64,000 bases of DNA from Thinopyrum elongatum (taxonomy: Eukaryota > Streptophyta > Magnoliopsida > Poales > Poaceae). The first letter of the stretch is position 1; the number at the start of each line of letters is the position of its first letter. Both the position numbers and the translations under genes were made by a program. Below the pieces are notes generated by a model. The model ran no database searches. It saw only the letters and a program-made list of their open reading frames with translations, and had not been told where the DNA came from. Shown piece by piece: positions 32,079-45,406 of the stretch. The DNA is taken from assembly GCA_011799875.1 (NCBI GenBank), contig CM022299.1:352948526-353012525 (forward strand), read 5' to 3'.

Positions 32079-34778
32079 ATGATCACTATGAGGAATCTTA
32101 AAGATACCAGAACCAAGATCGTTCCCTCTAGGACGAGGGGAGGTAAGGAACTGCCATCTAGCTCTGCACTTGATTCACCTTCTGCTTTGAGTAAGCTTGC
32201 GATACCACCACCTGCTATTAATTCTGATATGTTGCAAGTAATTGATGATGCTACTTCTGCTATGAATAATGCTTATGATGATACTATTACTCTGCTTGGT
32301 AAGACTGTGCCACTAGGTGAATTTCTTGATGAACAACTTGCTAGAGCTAAAGATATTGAGAATACTGAAACAGATGATATTTCTGAAACTGATAAAATTA
32401 TTGAAACTGAACACTTTGAAACACCTATTAGACCTAGCACTCCTAGATATGAATTGCCTAATATACCTGAGGGTTATGTTATGGATGGAGAGGTAGCTAG
32501 GGACTTCCTTGCTTGTAAGGATAGAGATGAAATTAAGAAATTACTAGTCAAGTTGAAAGAAAAATCTTTGAATGCTAGAATGCAATATGATCCTAAGTTT
32601 GCTACTTCACCTATCTTTGTTACTGATAAGGATTATGAATTCTCTGCCAATCCTGAGTTAATTACTTTGGTTGAATCTGATCCTTTCCATGGTTATGAAT
32701 TTGAAACTGTTGTGGCACATCTTACTAAATTAAATGACATAGCCACCCTATTTACTCATGAGGAAAAAATTCGCTATTACTATATTCTTAAGTTGTTTCC
32801 TTTCTCATTAAAGGGTGATGCAAAGATATGATTTAATTCTCTTGCTCCTGGTTGTGTGCGTAGTCCCCGGGATATGATATATTACTTCTCTGAAAAATAT
32901 TTTCCTGCTCATAAGAAACAAGCTGCTTTACAGGAAATATTTAACTTTGTGCAAATTGAAGAAGAGAGTCTCCCATAAGCTTGGGGGAGGCTTTTCCAAT
33001 TACTTAATGCTTTGCCTGATCATCCTTTCAAGAAAAATGAAATACTTGATATCTTTTATAATGGACTAGCCGATGCTTCTAGGGACCACCTAGATAGTTG
33101 TGTTGGTTGTGTTTTCAGGGAGCGAACTGTTGTTGAAGTATTATTGAATAATATATTGAGTAATGATAATGATTGGACTCTTCCCGGACCACATCCTAAG
33201 CCAACTCCAAAGAAGAGAGGTATTCTATTCCTCAGTCCTGAAGATATGCAAGAGGCAAAGAAATCTATGAAAGAAAAAGGTATTAAAGCTGAAGAGGTTA
33301 AGAATTTACCACCTATTGAAGAAATACATGGTCTTAATACCCCAACACAGGTAGTAGAGGTAAATTCTCTCTATAGATTTGATGAAGGTGATGTTCCTTA
33401 TACTAAATCTGCTAGTCAATGCTTGGATGAATTTGATAACTTTATTGTTAAGCAAGAAAACTTCAATGCATATGTTAGTAGACAATTGAAAAGAAATGCT
33501 TCTATGATTGAACACTTGAGTGACTATATGTTTAGAACTGTTAATGATCTCAAGGTTGTTAGTAAACATGTTTCCATGGTAAAAACTCAAGTAGAACAAG
33601 TTCTCAAGGCACAAAATGATTTGTTTAATAAAATAAACAATAAAAAGAATGATCATGTTGTTAGAGTTATGACTAGAGGTGGTAAAATGACTAAGGAACC
33701 TTTGTATCCTGAAGACCATCCTAAGAGAATTGAACAAGACTCTCAAAGAATTAATATTGATGCACCTAGTCCTTCTAATAATAAAAAGAAAAAGAATGAT
33801 GATCGGACTTTGCATGCTTCTAGTGAACCTATTATAGACACACCTGAGAATCCAAATGATATTTCTATTTCTGATGCTGAAACACAATCTGGTGATGAAC
33901 ATGAATCTAGTAATAATAATAATAATGATGTTCATGTTGATGCTCAACCTAGTAATGATAATGATGTAGAGATAGAACCTGTTGTTGATCTTGATAACCC
34001 ACAAACTAAGAATAAAAGATATGATAAAAGAGACTTCATTGCTAGGAAACATGGTAAAGAAAGAGAACCATGGGTTCAGAAATCCATGCCCTTTCCTCCT
34101 AAAACTTCAAAGAATAAGGATGATGAAGATTTGAGCGCTTTGTTGAAATGCTTAGACCTGTCTTTTTGTGCATGCAGTTGACTGATATTTTGAAATATGC
34201 TTGCTAATTACACATTTAAGGGTGGAATACCAAAGAAACTAGGAGACCCAGGAATACCAACTATACCATGCTCCATTAAAAGAAACTATGTTAAAACTGC
34301 TTTATGTGATCCAGGAGCCGGTGTTAGTGTTATGCCCTTCTCTTTATATCGTAGACTTGATTTGAATAAGTTGACACCAACTGAAATCTCTTTGCAAATG
34401 GCTGATAAATCAACTGCTATACCCATCGGTATTTGTGAGGATGTGCCTGTCGTGGTTGCAAATGTTACTATCTTAACGGATTTTGTTATTCTTGATATAC
34501 CCGAGGACGACAGTATGTCAATCATCCTTGGTAGACCCTTTTTGAACACTGCAGGGGCTGTTATTGATTGCAATAAAGGCAATGTCACTTTTCATTTTAA
34601 TGGTAATGAGCATACGGTACACTTTCCAAAGAAACAACCTCAAGTGAATAGTATCAATTCTATTGGAAAAATTTCAACAATTACTATTATAGGTTTTGAA
34701 TTCCCTATTCCTACTGTCAAAAAGAAATATGATATTCTTATTATTGGGGACATGCATATCCCCGTTGAGGTAACCTAG
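32079..34778 (+). pseudogene. Gypsy (Athila-type, Sabrina-like) gag-protease remnant
   Basis: Three open blocks (32079-32831, 33012-34181, 34197-34778) belong to one former gag-protease frame. The first covers the N-terminal gag region, the second the retrotransposon-gag domain (around LPDHPFKKNEILDIFYNG) and an acidic, Asn-rich spacer, and the third a retropepsin-like protease (ALCDPGAGVSVMP, then SIILGRPFL). The active-site triplet reads Asp-Pro-Gly instead of Asp-Ser/Thr-Gly. Lesions are TGA at 32829, TAA at 32976, a 1-bp frameshift near 34131 and an apparent short deletion near 34196. Codon use is AT-rich, unlike the genes at the window's right end. Not functional as it stands. Confidence 0.85.
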
Positions 34779-35563
34779 TGTTATACGAAAATTCTCTGGT
34801 TTCATGTCATTCTGAAGAAGTTTGCTAATAAGACTTGATCAACCTTATTGATGGATTCCTTTTGACGGGCATGATATGGATGAATTTAGTAAACACAACT
34901 TTCTGTACCCACTTTTTACTTTCTGTTATTTAGAATTAATGAAGTAGAAATGCTATTATTTTGTTGTTTTCTAAATTTTTCGTGCAATAAAAAATGACCA
35001 GAAAATAAAAGATCTCCAAATGCCCTAAAAATTTAGTATGATTTTTTATGCAATATTTGAAAAAATTGGCACTGAACACACCCTAGGGGGGTGCACCTGT
35101 GAGCCACAAGCTCACAGGGCGCGCCCACCCCCCTGGGCGTGCCTAGGTGGCTTGTGGGGCCCACGTGGGTCCCCTCACTTATTCCAGCCACCCATCCACT
35201 TCGTCTTCCTCCAGAAAAAATCACACAATTGTTCAAACCCGTGTTCTTGCTCTTCTTGCTGCCATTTTCGATCTCCTTGCTTGGAGCTCCGTTTCTGAAA
35301 CTATTTTGAGGGATTGTTCTTCGGTATGTGACTCCTCCAATGGTCCAATTAGTTTTTGTTCTAGTGCTTTATATATTGCAAATTTTTGCTGCTGTGGTGA
35401 CCATGTTCTTGAGCTTGCATGTCAAATTTATATGGTCCAAAGTAGTGTTGTTGCATGATATAGCCTCTAGACACTTGTAGGAGTAGTTGCTATCAATTTT
35501 GTTGAGTTTGGTTCACTTCTATTTTGAGTCACTAAAAATTTCAGAAATTTTCAGAGGAAGAAA
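34779..35563. other. Gypsy internal non-coding spacer
   Basis: No coding region. A C/G-rich block with GTGAGCCACAAGCTCAC, a near-palindrome, lies at 35089-35160. Reverse transcriptase and integrase would be expected about here in an autonomous Gypsy element and are absent. Confidence 0.7.
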
Positions 35564-36587
35564 ATGTTTAGGAAAGTGTTCCAAGGTGGTTCCTCGAAGA
35601 AGAAATCCCCAAGGCTCGCGATACATGAGCCGGACCTTGAACCACCGCGGGAAGCTCTAGTGCGGCCTTGTGAATGGCCGTCGGATCACTTCATGACTCG
35701 TGCAGGTTTCAAGGAAGAATTTGATATGTATGTGCATAACACCGACCTAACGGACTTCGTGTCAGATAAGTGTTTGCAGTACTACAACCTTACTGATTCC
35801 TTTGTGCGGAGATTTAAGTATTCGGTCCATCACAATACACACTCTGTTTTATTTGATCTATATGATAAATCATTTAGCATGGACCTTGAAGAATTTAATG
35901 ATGCATGCAAAATTCCGCAATGGGGCATATATACTGAACCTCGTAAATCTGATTGCGCTGAGTTCCTTGCTAGCATTACTGTAGGTGAAACCAGAACCAT
36001 AACACAAGCTACTATAGGGAGCATTCACTTTCCTGCATTACATTACTTTGCCTTCTTTATAGGTAGATGCATTAACGGTAAACATGACCATAGCCACCTT
36101 TACGCATCCGATCTTATTGTCCTCAAGAGTGCGGTAATGAATGATAAACAATTTAACTTGGGGGCTATCATTGCAAGGTGGTTACATAATAATGCTCTAG
36201 CTGGGGACTTCTTTGGTGGAATTTATGCCACACGTTTAGCTCATTATCTTGGGTTCCAATTAAAGAAAATGATATTCAGTTGCCACCTGCTTTCCTTGAT
36301 TATGATGCTATGGATGTTTCCAGTTTCTTGAGAGAAGCGAGTTGCCTTTTCAGTACAGACTAATCTTTGACAGGCAGCGTGTTGTCTATGTTACGCTCCC
36401 TGCTCCTACCTTCTTTGACTTCCAGGTAAAACGAATATATTTCATACTTAGAGAGGAGGCAGACGAGAATGAGAGAGCTAGGGAGACCGCTCGCCTCAAC
36501 GAGGCAACCCTCCAAGTAGTAGCGGTTGCAATCCAGTTCAACCCCAACTATGACTTTGGACATCATCCCGGCCAGCCGTGGCCCTAG
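35564..36587 (+). pseudogene. Athila ORF1-like protein of the Gypsy element, broken
   Basis: From 35564 a frame of 255 residues starts MFRKVFQGGSSKKKSPRLA and contains the region recognised in Athila-type elements as ORF1/plant retrotransposon protein (for example FVRRFKYSVHHN, EEFNDACKIPQWG and GSIHFPALHYFAFFIGRCI). It loses frame near 36275, and a following frame (36342-36587) carries a charged helical C terminus. Its function in the element is unknown. Confidence 0.65.
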
Positions 36588-38397
36588 ACCAACTTAGGCC
36601 AAAAGCCTAAGCTTGGGGAGTACATATCTCTCACCGACATTACATTCATGCATCACACATTCATTCCGGTTGTCGGTGTTCATCCTTTTTCATTGTATAA
36701 TCCATGTTAGTTTATTTTTCTTGCTTTCTTCTTGTGTGTTTGAAAAACTTTGATAAAACCCAAAAATATTTCTTGCTTCTTTTTAGTTTTTCTTTCTAGT
36801 TTAATTAGTTGTAGTATTAAAAAGAAAACCCAAAAATATTTCTCATTCTTCTTATGCTTGTTGGGAGCTTTCCCGTGTAAATAGTTTTTCTCGTTTTTGT
36901 TTTACTTTCTTCAGAAAAACAAAAACTTCAAAAAAAATCAGTGTGTTTCTCTGAAATTCTTTTCTTTTCTTTGGGTCGTAAGGAGAAGACCACGCTGAAA
37001 ATGTTGAGTGGCTCTCATACGCATTATGGTTGATCTAACAAAGAGCCCATATTACCTTGTCTTCTCCTTTGAATAAATGTTTGCAGATTCCAGCTTAGTC
37101 CAATGCCCGTGCACTCTTATTATAATTCACATCGTTCGGTCGTGCAAGTGAAAGGCAATAATGACGATATATGATGGAATGACTGAGATGAAGAAAAGCC
37201 GGTATGAACTCGACCTATTTTGTTTTTGTAAATATGATTAGCTCATCATTCTTGATTCAGCCTATTATGAATGACACATGTTTGCAATGACAACTAGAGA
37301 TTATAGTTACTCATGCCATGCTTAATTAGCTAGGAGTGGATAATGGTTTGTCTTGTATGTCAACATGCATTTAAAATGGTTATGATGTAGTATGATAGGA
37401 TGGTATCCTCCTTTGAATGATTCAAGTGGCTCGACTTGGCACATGTTCTTGCATGTAGTTGAAATAAAAAACAACATAGCCTCCACGATATTTATGTTCA
37501 TGGTGATTTATATCCTGCTCATGCTTGTACCCAATGTTGATTAATCTCAATGCATGCTTATGACCGTTGTCGCTCTCTAGTTGGTCGCTCCTCAATCTTT
37601 TTGCTAGCCTTCACCTGTACTAAGCGGGAATACTGCTTGTGCATCCACTTCCTTAAACCCAAAGTTGTTCCATATGAGTCCACCATACCTACCTATATGC
37701 GGTATTTACCTGCGGTTCCAAGTAAATTTGCATGTGCCAAACTCTAAACCTTCAAATAATAATCTGTTTTGTATGCCCGGATCGCTCATGTAGCGATCGA
37801 GGGTTGTCAGTATCTTCCATGCTAGGTGGGCTATTCTCACGATGAGTGTGTATTCGCTTGTCATTCACAAGAAAGTGGCTGGTAATTGGGATGCCTAGTT
37901 CCATGATCTAAATCAAAATCAAAATATAATAATGAAACAAAACTCCCCCAGGACTGTTGTTGGTATGGACGGTACCCATGGATTCGGCTAGCCGTGAAGT
38001 GTGCTTGTTGGTGGAGGGGGAGTAAAAACTTTACCATTATGTTTGGGAACCACCTATAATGTGTCTAGCATGGAAGATAGTGAGATCTCTTGGTTGTTAT
38101 GTTGACAATGAAAGCATACCGCTCAAAATTATATTCCTCTCTGTTTTAAAAGCTTCGAGCTCTGGCACATCTGCAAATCCCTGCTTCCCTCTGCGAAGGG
38201 CCTATCTATTTACTTTTATTGTTGAGTCATCATCCTCTTATTAAAGCACCAGCTGGAGAGCACCATTGTCATTTATATTCCTTGTTTTTTTTAGTATTGA
38301 GTATGACTGTGACTGGATCTCTTTTGCCATGAATTACAATGTCTAGTCAGTCCTTGATATTCAGGGGTGCTCTGCATTTATGTTTTGCAGTCTCAGA
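36588..38397. other. Gypsy internal 3' non-coding region, interrupted at 38398
   Basis: AT-rich, with a duplicated AACCCAAAAATATTTCT motif (36757 and 36826). No reading frame of note. The sequence resumes at 47510 after the Copia insertion. Confidence 0.7.
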
Positions 38398-40166
38398 TGA
38401 AGGAAATATGCCCTAGAGGCAATAATAAAGTTGTTATTTTATATTTCCTTATTCATGATAAAGGTTTATTATTCATGCTAGAATTGTATTGATCGGAAAC
38501 TTAAATACATGTGTGAATACATAAACAAATATCGTGTCCCTAGTAAGCCTCTACTAGACTAGCTCGTTGATCAAATATGGTTAAGGTTTCCTAACCATAG
38601 ACATGTGTTGTCATTTGATAACGGGATCACATCATTAGGAGAATCATGTGATGGACAAGACCCATCCGTTAGCTTAGCATAATCATCGTTCAGTTTATTG
38701 CTATTGCTTTCTTCATGTCAAATACATATTCCTTCGACTATGAGATTATGCAACTCCCGGATACCGGAGGAATACCTTGTGTGCTATCAAACGTCACAAC
38801 GTAATTGGGTGATCATAAAGATGCTCTACAGGTATCTCCGAAGGTGTTTGTTAAGTTGGCATAGATCGAGATTAGGATTTGTCACTCCGAGTATCGGAGA
38901 GGTATCTCTGGGCCCTCTCGGTAATACACATCATAAGAAGCCTTGCAAGCAAAGTGACTAATGAGTTAGTTATGGGATGATGTATTATGGAACGAGTAAA
39001 GAGACTTGCCGGTAATGAGATTGAACTAGGTATGAAGATGCCGATGATCAAATCTCGGGCAAGTAACATACCGATGGACAAAGGGAATTACGTATGTTGT
39101 CATAACGGTTCGACCGATAAAGATCTTCATAGAATATGTAGGAACCAATATGGGCATCCAGGTTCCACTATTGGTTATTGACCGGAGAAGTGTCTCGGTC
39201 ATGTCTACATAGTTCTCGAACCCGTAGGGTCCGCACGCTTAACTTTCGTTGACGATATAGTGTTATATGAGTTATATGTTTTGGTGACCGAATGTTGTTT
39301 GGAGCCCCGGATGAGATCACAGACATGACGCGGAGTCTTGAAATGGTCGAGAGGTAAAGATTGATATATAGGACGATGATATTTGGACACCGGAAGTGTT
39401 TCGGGACGTACCGGGAAGAAATCGGGTCACCGAAAGGGGTTCCGGGCACCCCCCCCCCCCGGGAAGTTATGGGCCTTATGGGCCAAAGGAGGGGACAAAC
39501 CAGCCCACAAGGGGGCTGGCACGCCCCTCCCATGGCTGGCTGGCCCTATGGGGAAGGAAAGGGGAGGGGTGGCCCCTCTTGCCTTTCCCTTCTCAGGAGA
39601 GAAAGGAAGGGGGGGGCACCTCCTCCTTCCTTCCTCCAGCACTCCAAATAAGGAAGGTGGGCACCACTTGGGGGAGGACCCCAAGTAGGATTCGGCCTAC
39701 TTGGGGGCACCTCCTAGCTGCTCCCTCCTCTCCCCACCTATATATATGTGGGAGGGGGCGCCTAGCACAACACAACATTGTCTTAGCCGTGTGCGGCGCC
39801 CCCCTCCACCGTTTACACCCCTGGTCATATTTTCATAGTGCTTAGGTGAAGCCCTGCGGAGATAGCTTCACCATGCCGTCGTGCTAGCGGAACTCATCCA
39901 CTACCTCGCCGTCTTGCTGGATCAAGAAGGCGGAGGACGTCACCGAGCTGAACGTGTGCAGAACGCGGAGTTGCCGTACGTTCGGTACTTGATCGGTTGG
40001 AGCGCAAAGAAGTTCGACTACATCAACTGCATTATCAAATGCTTCCACTTACGGCCTACGAGGGTACGTAGACACACTCTCCCCTCTCATTGCTATGCAT
40101 CTCCATGGATAGATCTTGCGTATGCGTAGAATATTTTTTTTGTTTTCCATGCAACGTTTCCCAACA
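38398..40166 (+). repeat. 5' LTR of the Angela-type element
   Basis: 1769 bp, TG...CA. A TATATATATG promoter-like element lies at about 39740, followed by the GC-rich leader GTGCGGCGCCCCCCTCCACC. A C-run sits at 39449-39460. Frames within it are not genes. Confidence 0.92.
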
Positions 40167-40167
40167 G

Positions 40168-40180
40168 TGGCATCCAAGCC
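40168..40180 (+). other. Degenerate primer-binding site
   Basis: TGGCATCCAAGCC one base after the LTR, corresponding to the initiator-Met tRNA site (TGGTATCAGAGC), with mismatches. Confidence 0.6.
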
Positions 40181-41392
40181 AGGTCTATGCGTAGATGATA
40201 TGCACGAGTAGAACACAAAGAGTTATGGGCGGTGATAGTCATACTACTTACCACCAACGTCTTATTTTGATTCGGAGGTATTGTGGGATGAAGCGGCCCG
40301 GACCAACCTTACATGTCCATGCACATGAGACCGATTCCACCGACAGACATGCAACTAGTTTTGTATAAAGGTGGCTGGCGGGTGTCTGTTTCTCCTACTT
40401 TAGTTGAATCGATTTTTACTACGGCCGGTCCTTGAAGAAGGTTAAAACAGCAAACTTGATGAAACACCATTGTGGTTTTTGCCGTAGGTAAGAACGGTTC
40501 TTGCTAGAAGCCCGTAGCAGCCACGTAAAACTTGCAACAACAAAGTAGAGGACGTCTAACTTGTTTTTGCAGGGCATGTTGTGATGTGATATGGTCAAGA
40601 TATGATGTGATATATGTTGCTGTATGAGATGATCATGTTTTGTAATATCGACAACCGGCAGGAGCCTTAGGGTTGTCTCTTTATTGTATGAAGTGCAAGC
40701 GCCATGTAATTGCTTTACTTTATCACTATGCATTAGCGATAGTTGTAGAAGTAATAGTTGGTGAGACGACCCCGACACAACGGTGGAGATCAAGGTGTCG
40801 AGCCGGTGGCGATGCAGATCATGACGATGCTTTGGAGATGGAGATCAAAAGCACGAGATGATGATGGCCATATCAGGTCACATATTTTGATTGCATGTGA
40901 TGTTTATCCTTTATGCATCTTATTTTGCTTAGAACGGCAATAGCATTATAAGATGATCCCTTCACTAAATTTCAAGATAAAAAGTGTTCTCCCCGAGTAT
41001 GCACCGTTGCCAAAGTTCGTCGTTTCGAAGCACCTCGTGATGACGGGTGTGATAGACTCTACGTTCACATACAACGGGTGTAAGACAGCTTTGCACATGC
41101 AGAATACTTGTGTTAAACTTGACGAGCCTAGCATGTACAGACATGGTCTCGGAACACTGGAGACCGAAAGGTCGAACGTGAGTCATACAGTAGATATGAT
41201 CAACATAGAGATGTTCACCATTGATGACTACCCCATCTCACTTGATGATCGGGTTAGTTGATTTGGATCGCGTATCACTTAGATAACTTGAGGGATGTTT
41301 ATTTAAGTGGGATTTCATTAGTAATTTGATTAATTGAACTTAATTTCTCATGAACTTAGTCTTATAGTTTTGCATATCTATGTTGCAGATCA
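40181..41392. other. Untranslated leader of the Angela-type element
   Basis: About 1.2 kb between the PBS and the gag start. A 102-residue frame (40953-41261) has no family resemblance and lies in what I recall as family leader sequence. I treat it as non-coding. Confidence 0.6.
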
Positions 41393-44300
41393 ATGGCCCG
41401 AGCTACCGTTCCCCTGAATTTTAATGCGTTCCTAGAGGAAGCTAAGTTCAAAGATGATGGTAGCAACTACACAGACTGGGTCCGTAACTTGAGGATTATC
41501 CTCATTGCTGCATAGAAGAATTATGTCCTTGATGCACCGCTAGGCGACAGGCCTGCTGTAGGAGCTGAAGCAGATGTTATGAACGTCTGGCAAGCTCGAT
41601 CTGATGACTACTCGATAGTTCAGTGTGCCATGCTTTACGGCTTAGAACCGGGACTTCAAAGACGTTTTGAACGTCATGGAGCATATGAGATGTTCCAAGA
41701 GTTGAAGTTAATATTTCAAGCAAATGCCCGGGTTGAGAGATATGATGTCTCCAACAAGTTCTATAGCTGCAAGATGGAGGAGAACAGTTCTGTCAGTGAA
41801 CACATACTCAAAATGTCTGGGTATCATAACCACTTGACTCAGCTAGGAGTTGATCTTCCAGTAGATAGTGTTTTTGACAGAGTTCTTCAATCACTGCCAC
41901 CAAGCTACAAAGGCTTCGTGATGAACTATAATATGCAAGGGATGAATAAAACGATTCCTGAGCTCTTCGCATGCTTAAGGCCGCGGAGGTAGAAATCAAG
42001 AAGGAGCATCAAGTGTTGATGGTTAACAAGACCACTAGTTTCAAGAAAAAAGGGCAAGGGAAAGAAAGGGAACTTCAATAAGAATGGCAAGCAAGTTGCC
42101 ACTCTCGGGAAGAAGCCCAAAGCTGGACCCAAGCCTGAAACTGAGTGCTTCTACTGCAAAGGGAATGGTCACTGGAAGCGGAACTGCACCAGATACTTGG
42201 CGGATAAGAAGGATGGCAAAGTGAACAAAGGTATATTTGATATACATGTTATTGATGTGTACCTTACTAATGCTCGTAGCAGCGCCTGGGTATTTGATAC
42301 TGGTTCGGTTGCTCATATTTGTAATTCAAAACAGGAGCTACGGAATAAACGAAGATTGGCTAAGGACGAGGTGACGATGCGCGTCGGAAATGGTTCCAAG
42401 GTCGATGTGATCGCCGTCGGCACGCTACCTCTACATCTACCTTCGGGGTTAGTTTTTGACCTGAATAATTGTTATTTGGTGCCCGCGTTGAGCATGAACA
42501 TTATATCTGGATCTTGTTTTTTGCGAGACGGTTATTCATTTAAATCAGAGAATAATGGTTGTTCTATTTATATGAGTAATATATTTTATGGTCATGCACC
42601 CTTGAAGAGTGGTCTATTCTTGTTGAATCTCGATCGTAGTGATACACATATTCATAATATTGATGCCAAAAGATGCAAAGTTGATAATGATAGTGCAACA
42701 TACTTGTGGCACTACCGTTTAGGTCATATTGGTGTAAAGCGCATGAAGAAACTCCATGCAGATGGACTTTTGGAATCACTTGATTATGAATCATTTAATA
42801 CTTGCGAACCATGCCTCATGGGCAAGATGACTAAGACTACGTTCTCCAAACAATGGAGCGAGCTAATGACTTATTGGAAATAATACATACCAATGTGTGC
42901 GGTCCAATGAGTGTTGAGGCACGCGGCGGGTATCGTTATTTTCTGACCTTCACAGATGATTTGAATAGATGTGGGTATATCTACTTAATGAAACACAAGT
43001 CTGAAACATTTGAAAAGTTCAAAGAATTTCAGAGTGAAGTGGAGAATCGTCGTAACAAGAAAATAAAGTTTCTACAATCTGATCGCGGAGTCGAATATTT
43101 GAGTTACGAGTTTGGCCTTCATTTAAAACAATGTGGAATTGTTTCACAACTCGCACCACCTGGAACAGCACAGCGTAATGGTGTGTCCGAACGTCGTAAC
43201 TATACTTTATTAGATATGGTGCGATCTATGATGTCTCTTGCCGATTTACCACTATCGTTTTGGGGTTATGCATTAGAGACAGCCGCATTCACGTTAAATA
43301 GGGCACCGTCTAAATCTGTTGAGACGACACCGTATGAACTGTGGTTTGGCAAAAAAGCTAAGCTGTCGTTTCTTAAAGTTTGGGGTTGCGACACTTATGT
43401 CAAAAGGCTTCAGCCTGATAAGCTCGAACCCAAATCGGAGAAGTATGTCTTCATAGGATACCCTAAGGAAGCAATTGGGTACACCTTCTACCACAGATCC
43501 GAAGGCAAGATCTTTGTTGCCAAGAATGGAATCTTTCTAGAAGGAGTTTCTCTCGAAAGAAGTGAGTGGGAGGAAAGTAGAACTTGATGAGGTAATTGTA
43601 CCTTCTCTCGAATTGTAAAGTAGCACATCAGAGAAATACGTTCCCGTGATGCCTACACCAACTAGAGAGGAAGCAAATGATAATGATCATGAAACTTCAG
43701 ATCAAGTTGCTACTGAACCTCGTAGGTCGACCAGAGCACGATCCACACCAGAGTGGTATGGTTATCCTGTCCTGGAAGTCATGTTACTAGACCAAGGCGA
43801 ACCTATGAACTATGAAGAAGCTATGATGAGCCCAGATTCCGACAGATGGCTTGAGGCCATGAAATCTGAGATAGGATCCATGTATGAGAACAAAGTGTGG
43901 ACTTTGGTGGACTTGCCCGATGATCGGCAAGCCATAGAGAATAAATGGATCTTCAAGAAGAAGACTAACATTGATGGTAATGTTACTGTCTACAAAGCTC
44001 GACTTGTCGCGAAAGGTTTTTGACAAGTTCAAGGAGTTGACTATGATGAGACTTTCTCACCCGTAGCGATGCTTATGTCTGTCCGAATCATGTTCGCAAT
44101 TGCCGCATTTTATGATTGTGAAATCTGGCGAATGGACGTCAAAATTGCTTTCCTTAATGGATATCTTAAAGAAGAGTTGTATATGATGCAACCGGAAGGT
44201 TTTGTCGATCCTAAAGGTGCTAACAAAGTGTGCAAGCTCTAGCGATCCATCCATGGACTGGTGCAAGCATCTCGGAGTTGGAATATACGCTTTGATGAGG

Positions 44301-45319
44301 TGATCAAAGCATATGGTTTTATACAGACTTACGGTGAAGCCTGTATTTACAAGAAAGTGAGTGGGAGCTCTGTAGCATTTCTGATATTATATGTGGATGA
44401 CATATTGTTGATTGGAAATGATATAGAATTTCTGGATAGCATAAAAGGATACTTGAATAAGAATTTTTCAATGAAAGACCTCGGTGAAGCTGCTTATATA
44501 TTGGGCATCAAGATCTATAGAGATAGATCGAGATGCTTAATAGGACTTTCACAAAGCACATACCTTGATAAAGTTTTGAAGAAGTTCAAAATGGATCAGT
44601 CAAAGAAAGGGTTCTTGCCTATGTTACAAGGTGTGAAGTTGAGTCAGACTCAAAGCCCGACCACTGCAGAAGATAGAGAGAAAATGAAAGTCATTCCCTA
44701 TGCATCAGCCATAGGTTCTATCATGTATGCTATGCTGTGTACCAGACCTGATGTGTGCCTTGCCATAAGTCTGGCAGGGAGGTACCAAAGTAATCCAGGA
44801 GTGGATCACTGGACAGCGGTCAAGAACATCCTGAAGTACCTGAAAAGGACCAAGGATATGTTTCTCGTATATGGAGGTGACGAAGAGCTCGTCGTAAATG
44901 GTTACGTCGATGCTAGCTTCGACACTGATTCGGATGACTCTAAGTCACAAACCGGATATGTGTTTATATTGAATGGTGGAGCTGCCAGTTGGTGTAGTTC
45001 CAAGTAGAGCGTCGTGGCGGGATCTACGTGTGAAGCGGAGTACATAGCTGCTTCAGAAGCAACACATGAAGGAGTCTGGATGAAGGAGTTCATATCCGAT
45101 CTAGGTGTAATGCCTAGTGCATCGGGTCCAATGAAAATCTTTTGTGACAACACGGGAGCAATTGCCTTGGCGAAGGAATCCAGGTTTCACAAAAGAACCA
45201 AACACATCAAGAGACGCTTCAACTCCATTCATGAAAAGGTCAAGGATGGAGACATAGAGATTTGCAAAACACATACGGATCTGAATGTGGCAGACCCATT
45301 GACTAAGCATCTTCCGTGA
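41393..45319 (+). pseudogene. Angela-type Copia gag-pol, multiply interrupted
   Basis: Starts ATG 41393 (MARATVPLNFNAFLEEAKF). Order of domains: gag/UBN2 (to about 41970), CCHC knuckle CFYCKGNGHWKRNC (42150-42191), Copia protease with FDTGSVAHIC (42295), GAG-pre-integrase (LWHYRLGHIG, 42705), integrase core with TDD, SDRG and NGVSERRN supplying the D, D and E (42950-43200), reverse transcriptase with YVDD (about 44390) and RNase H with CEAEYIAASEA and the C-terminal Asp/Asn motifs (to 45319). Stops occur at 41513, 44021, 44240 and 45005. Frameshifts occur near 41970, 42050 and 42853, with further disruption near 43585-43645. The catalytic motifs themselves look intact. Confidence 0.9.
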
Positions 45320-45390
45320 GCAAAACATGATCAGCACCAAGACTCCATGGGTGTTAGATTCATTACTATGTAATCTAGATTATTGACTCT

Positions 45391-45406
45391 AGTGCAAGTG
45401 GGAGAC
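45391..45406 (+). other. Polypurine tract
   Basis: AGTGCAAGTGGGAGAC immediately before the 3' LTR, the plus-strand primer site of the Angela-type element. Confidence 0.75.

Noticed and set aside
33306..34052. 248-residue minus-strand frame
   Set aside because: Antisense shadow of the Gypsy gag frame, Ile/Asn/Arg-biased.
39361..39845. Frames of about 100-150 residues in the 5' LTR (and 46370-47072 in the 3' LTR)
   Set aside because: Pro/Gly-rich translations of GC-rich LTR leader DNA, not conserved in frame between the two LTRs.
40953..41261. 102-residue frame upstream of Copia gag
   Set aside because: Lies in untranslated leader. Composition is gene-like by eye, but no family match, and LTR leaders do not carry such a gene in related elements I recall.
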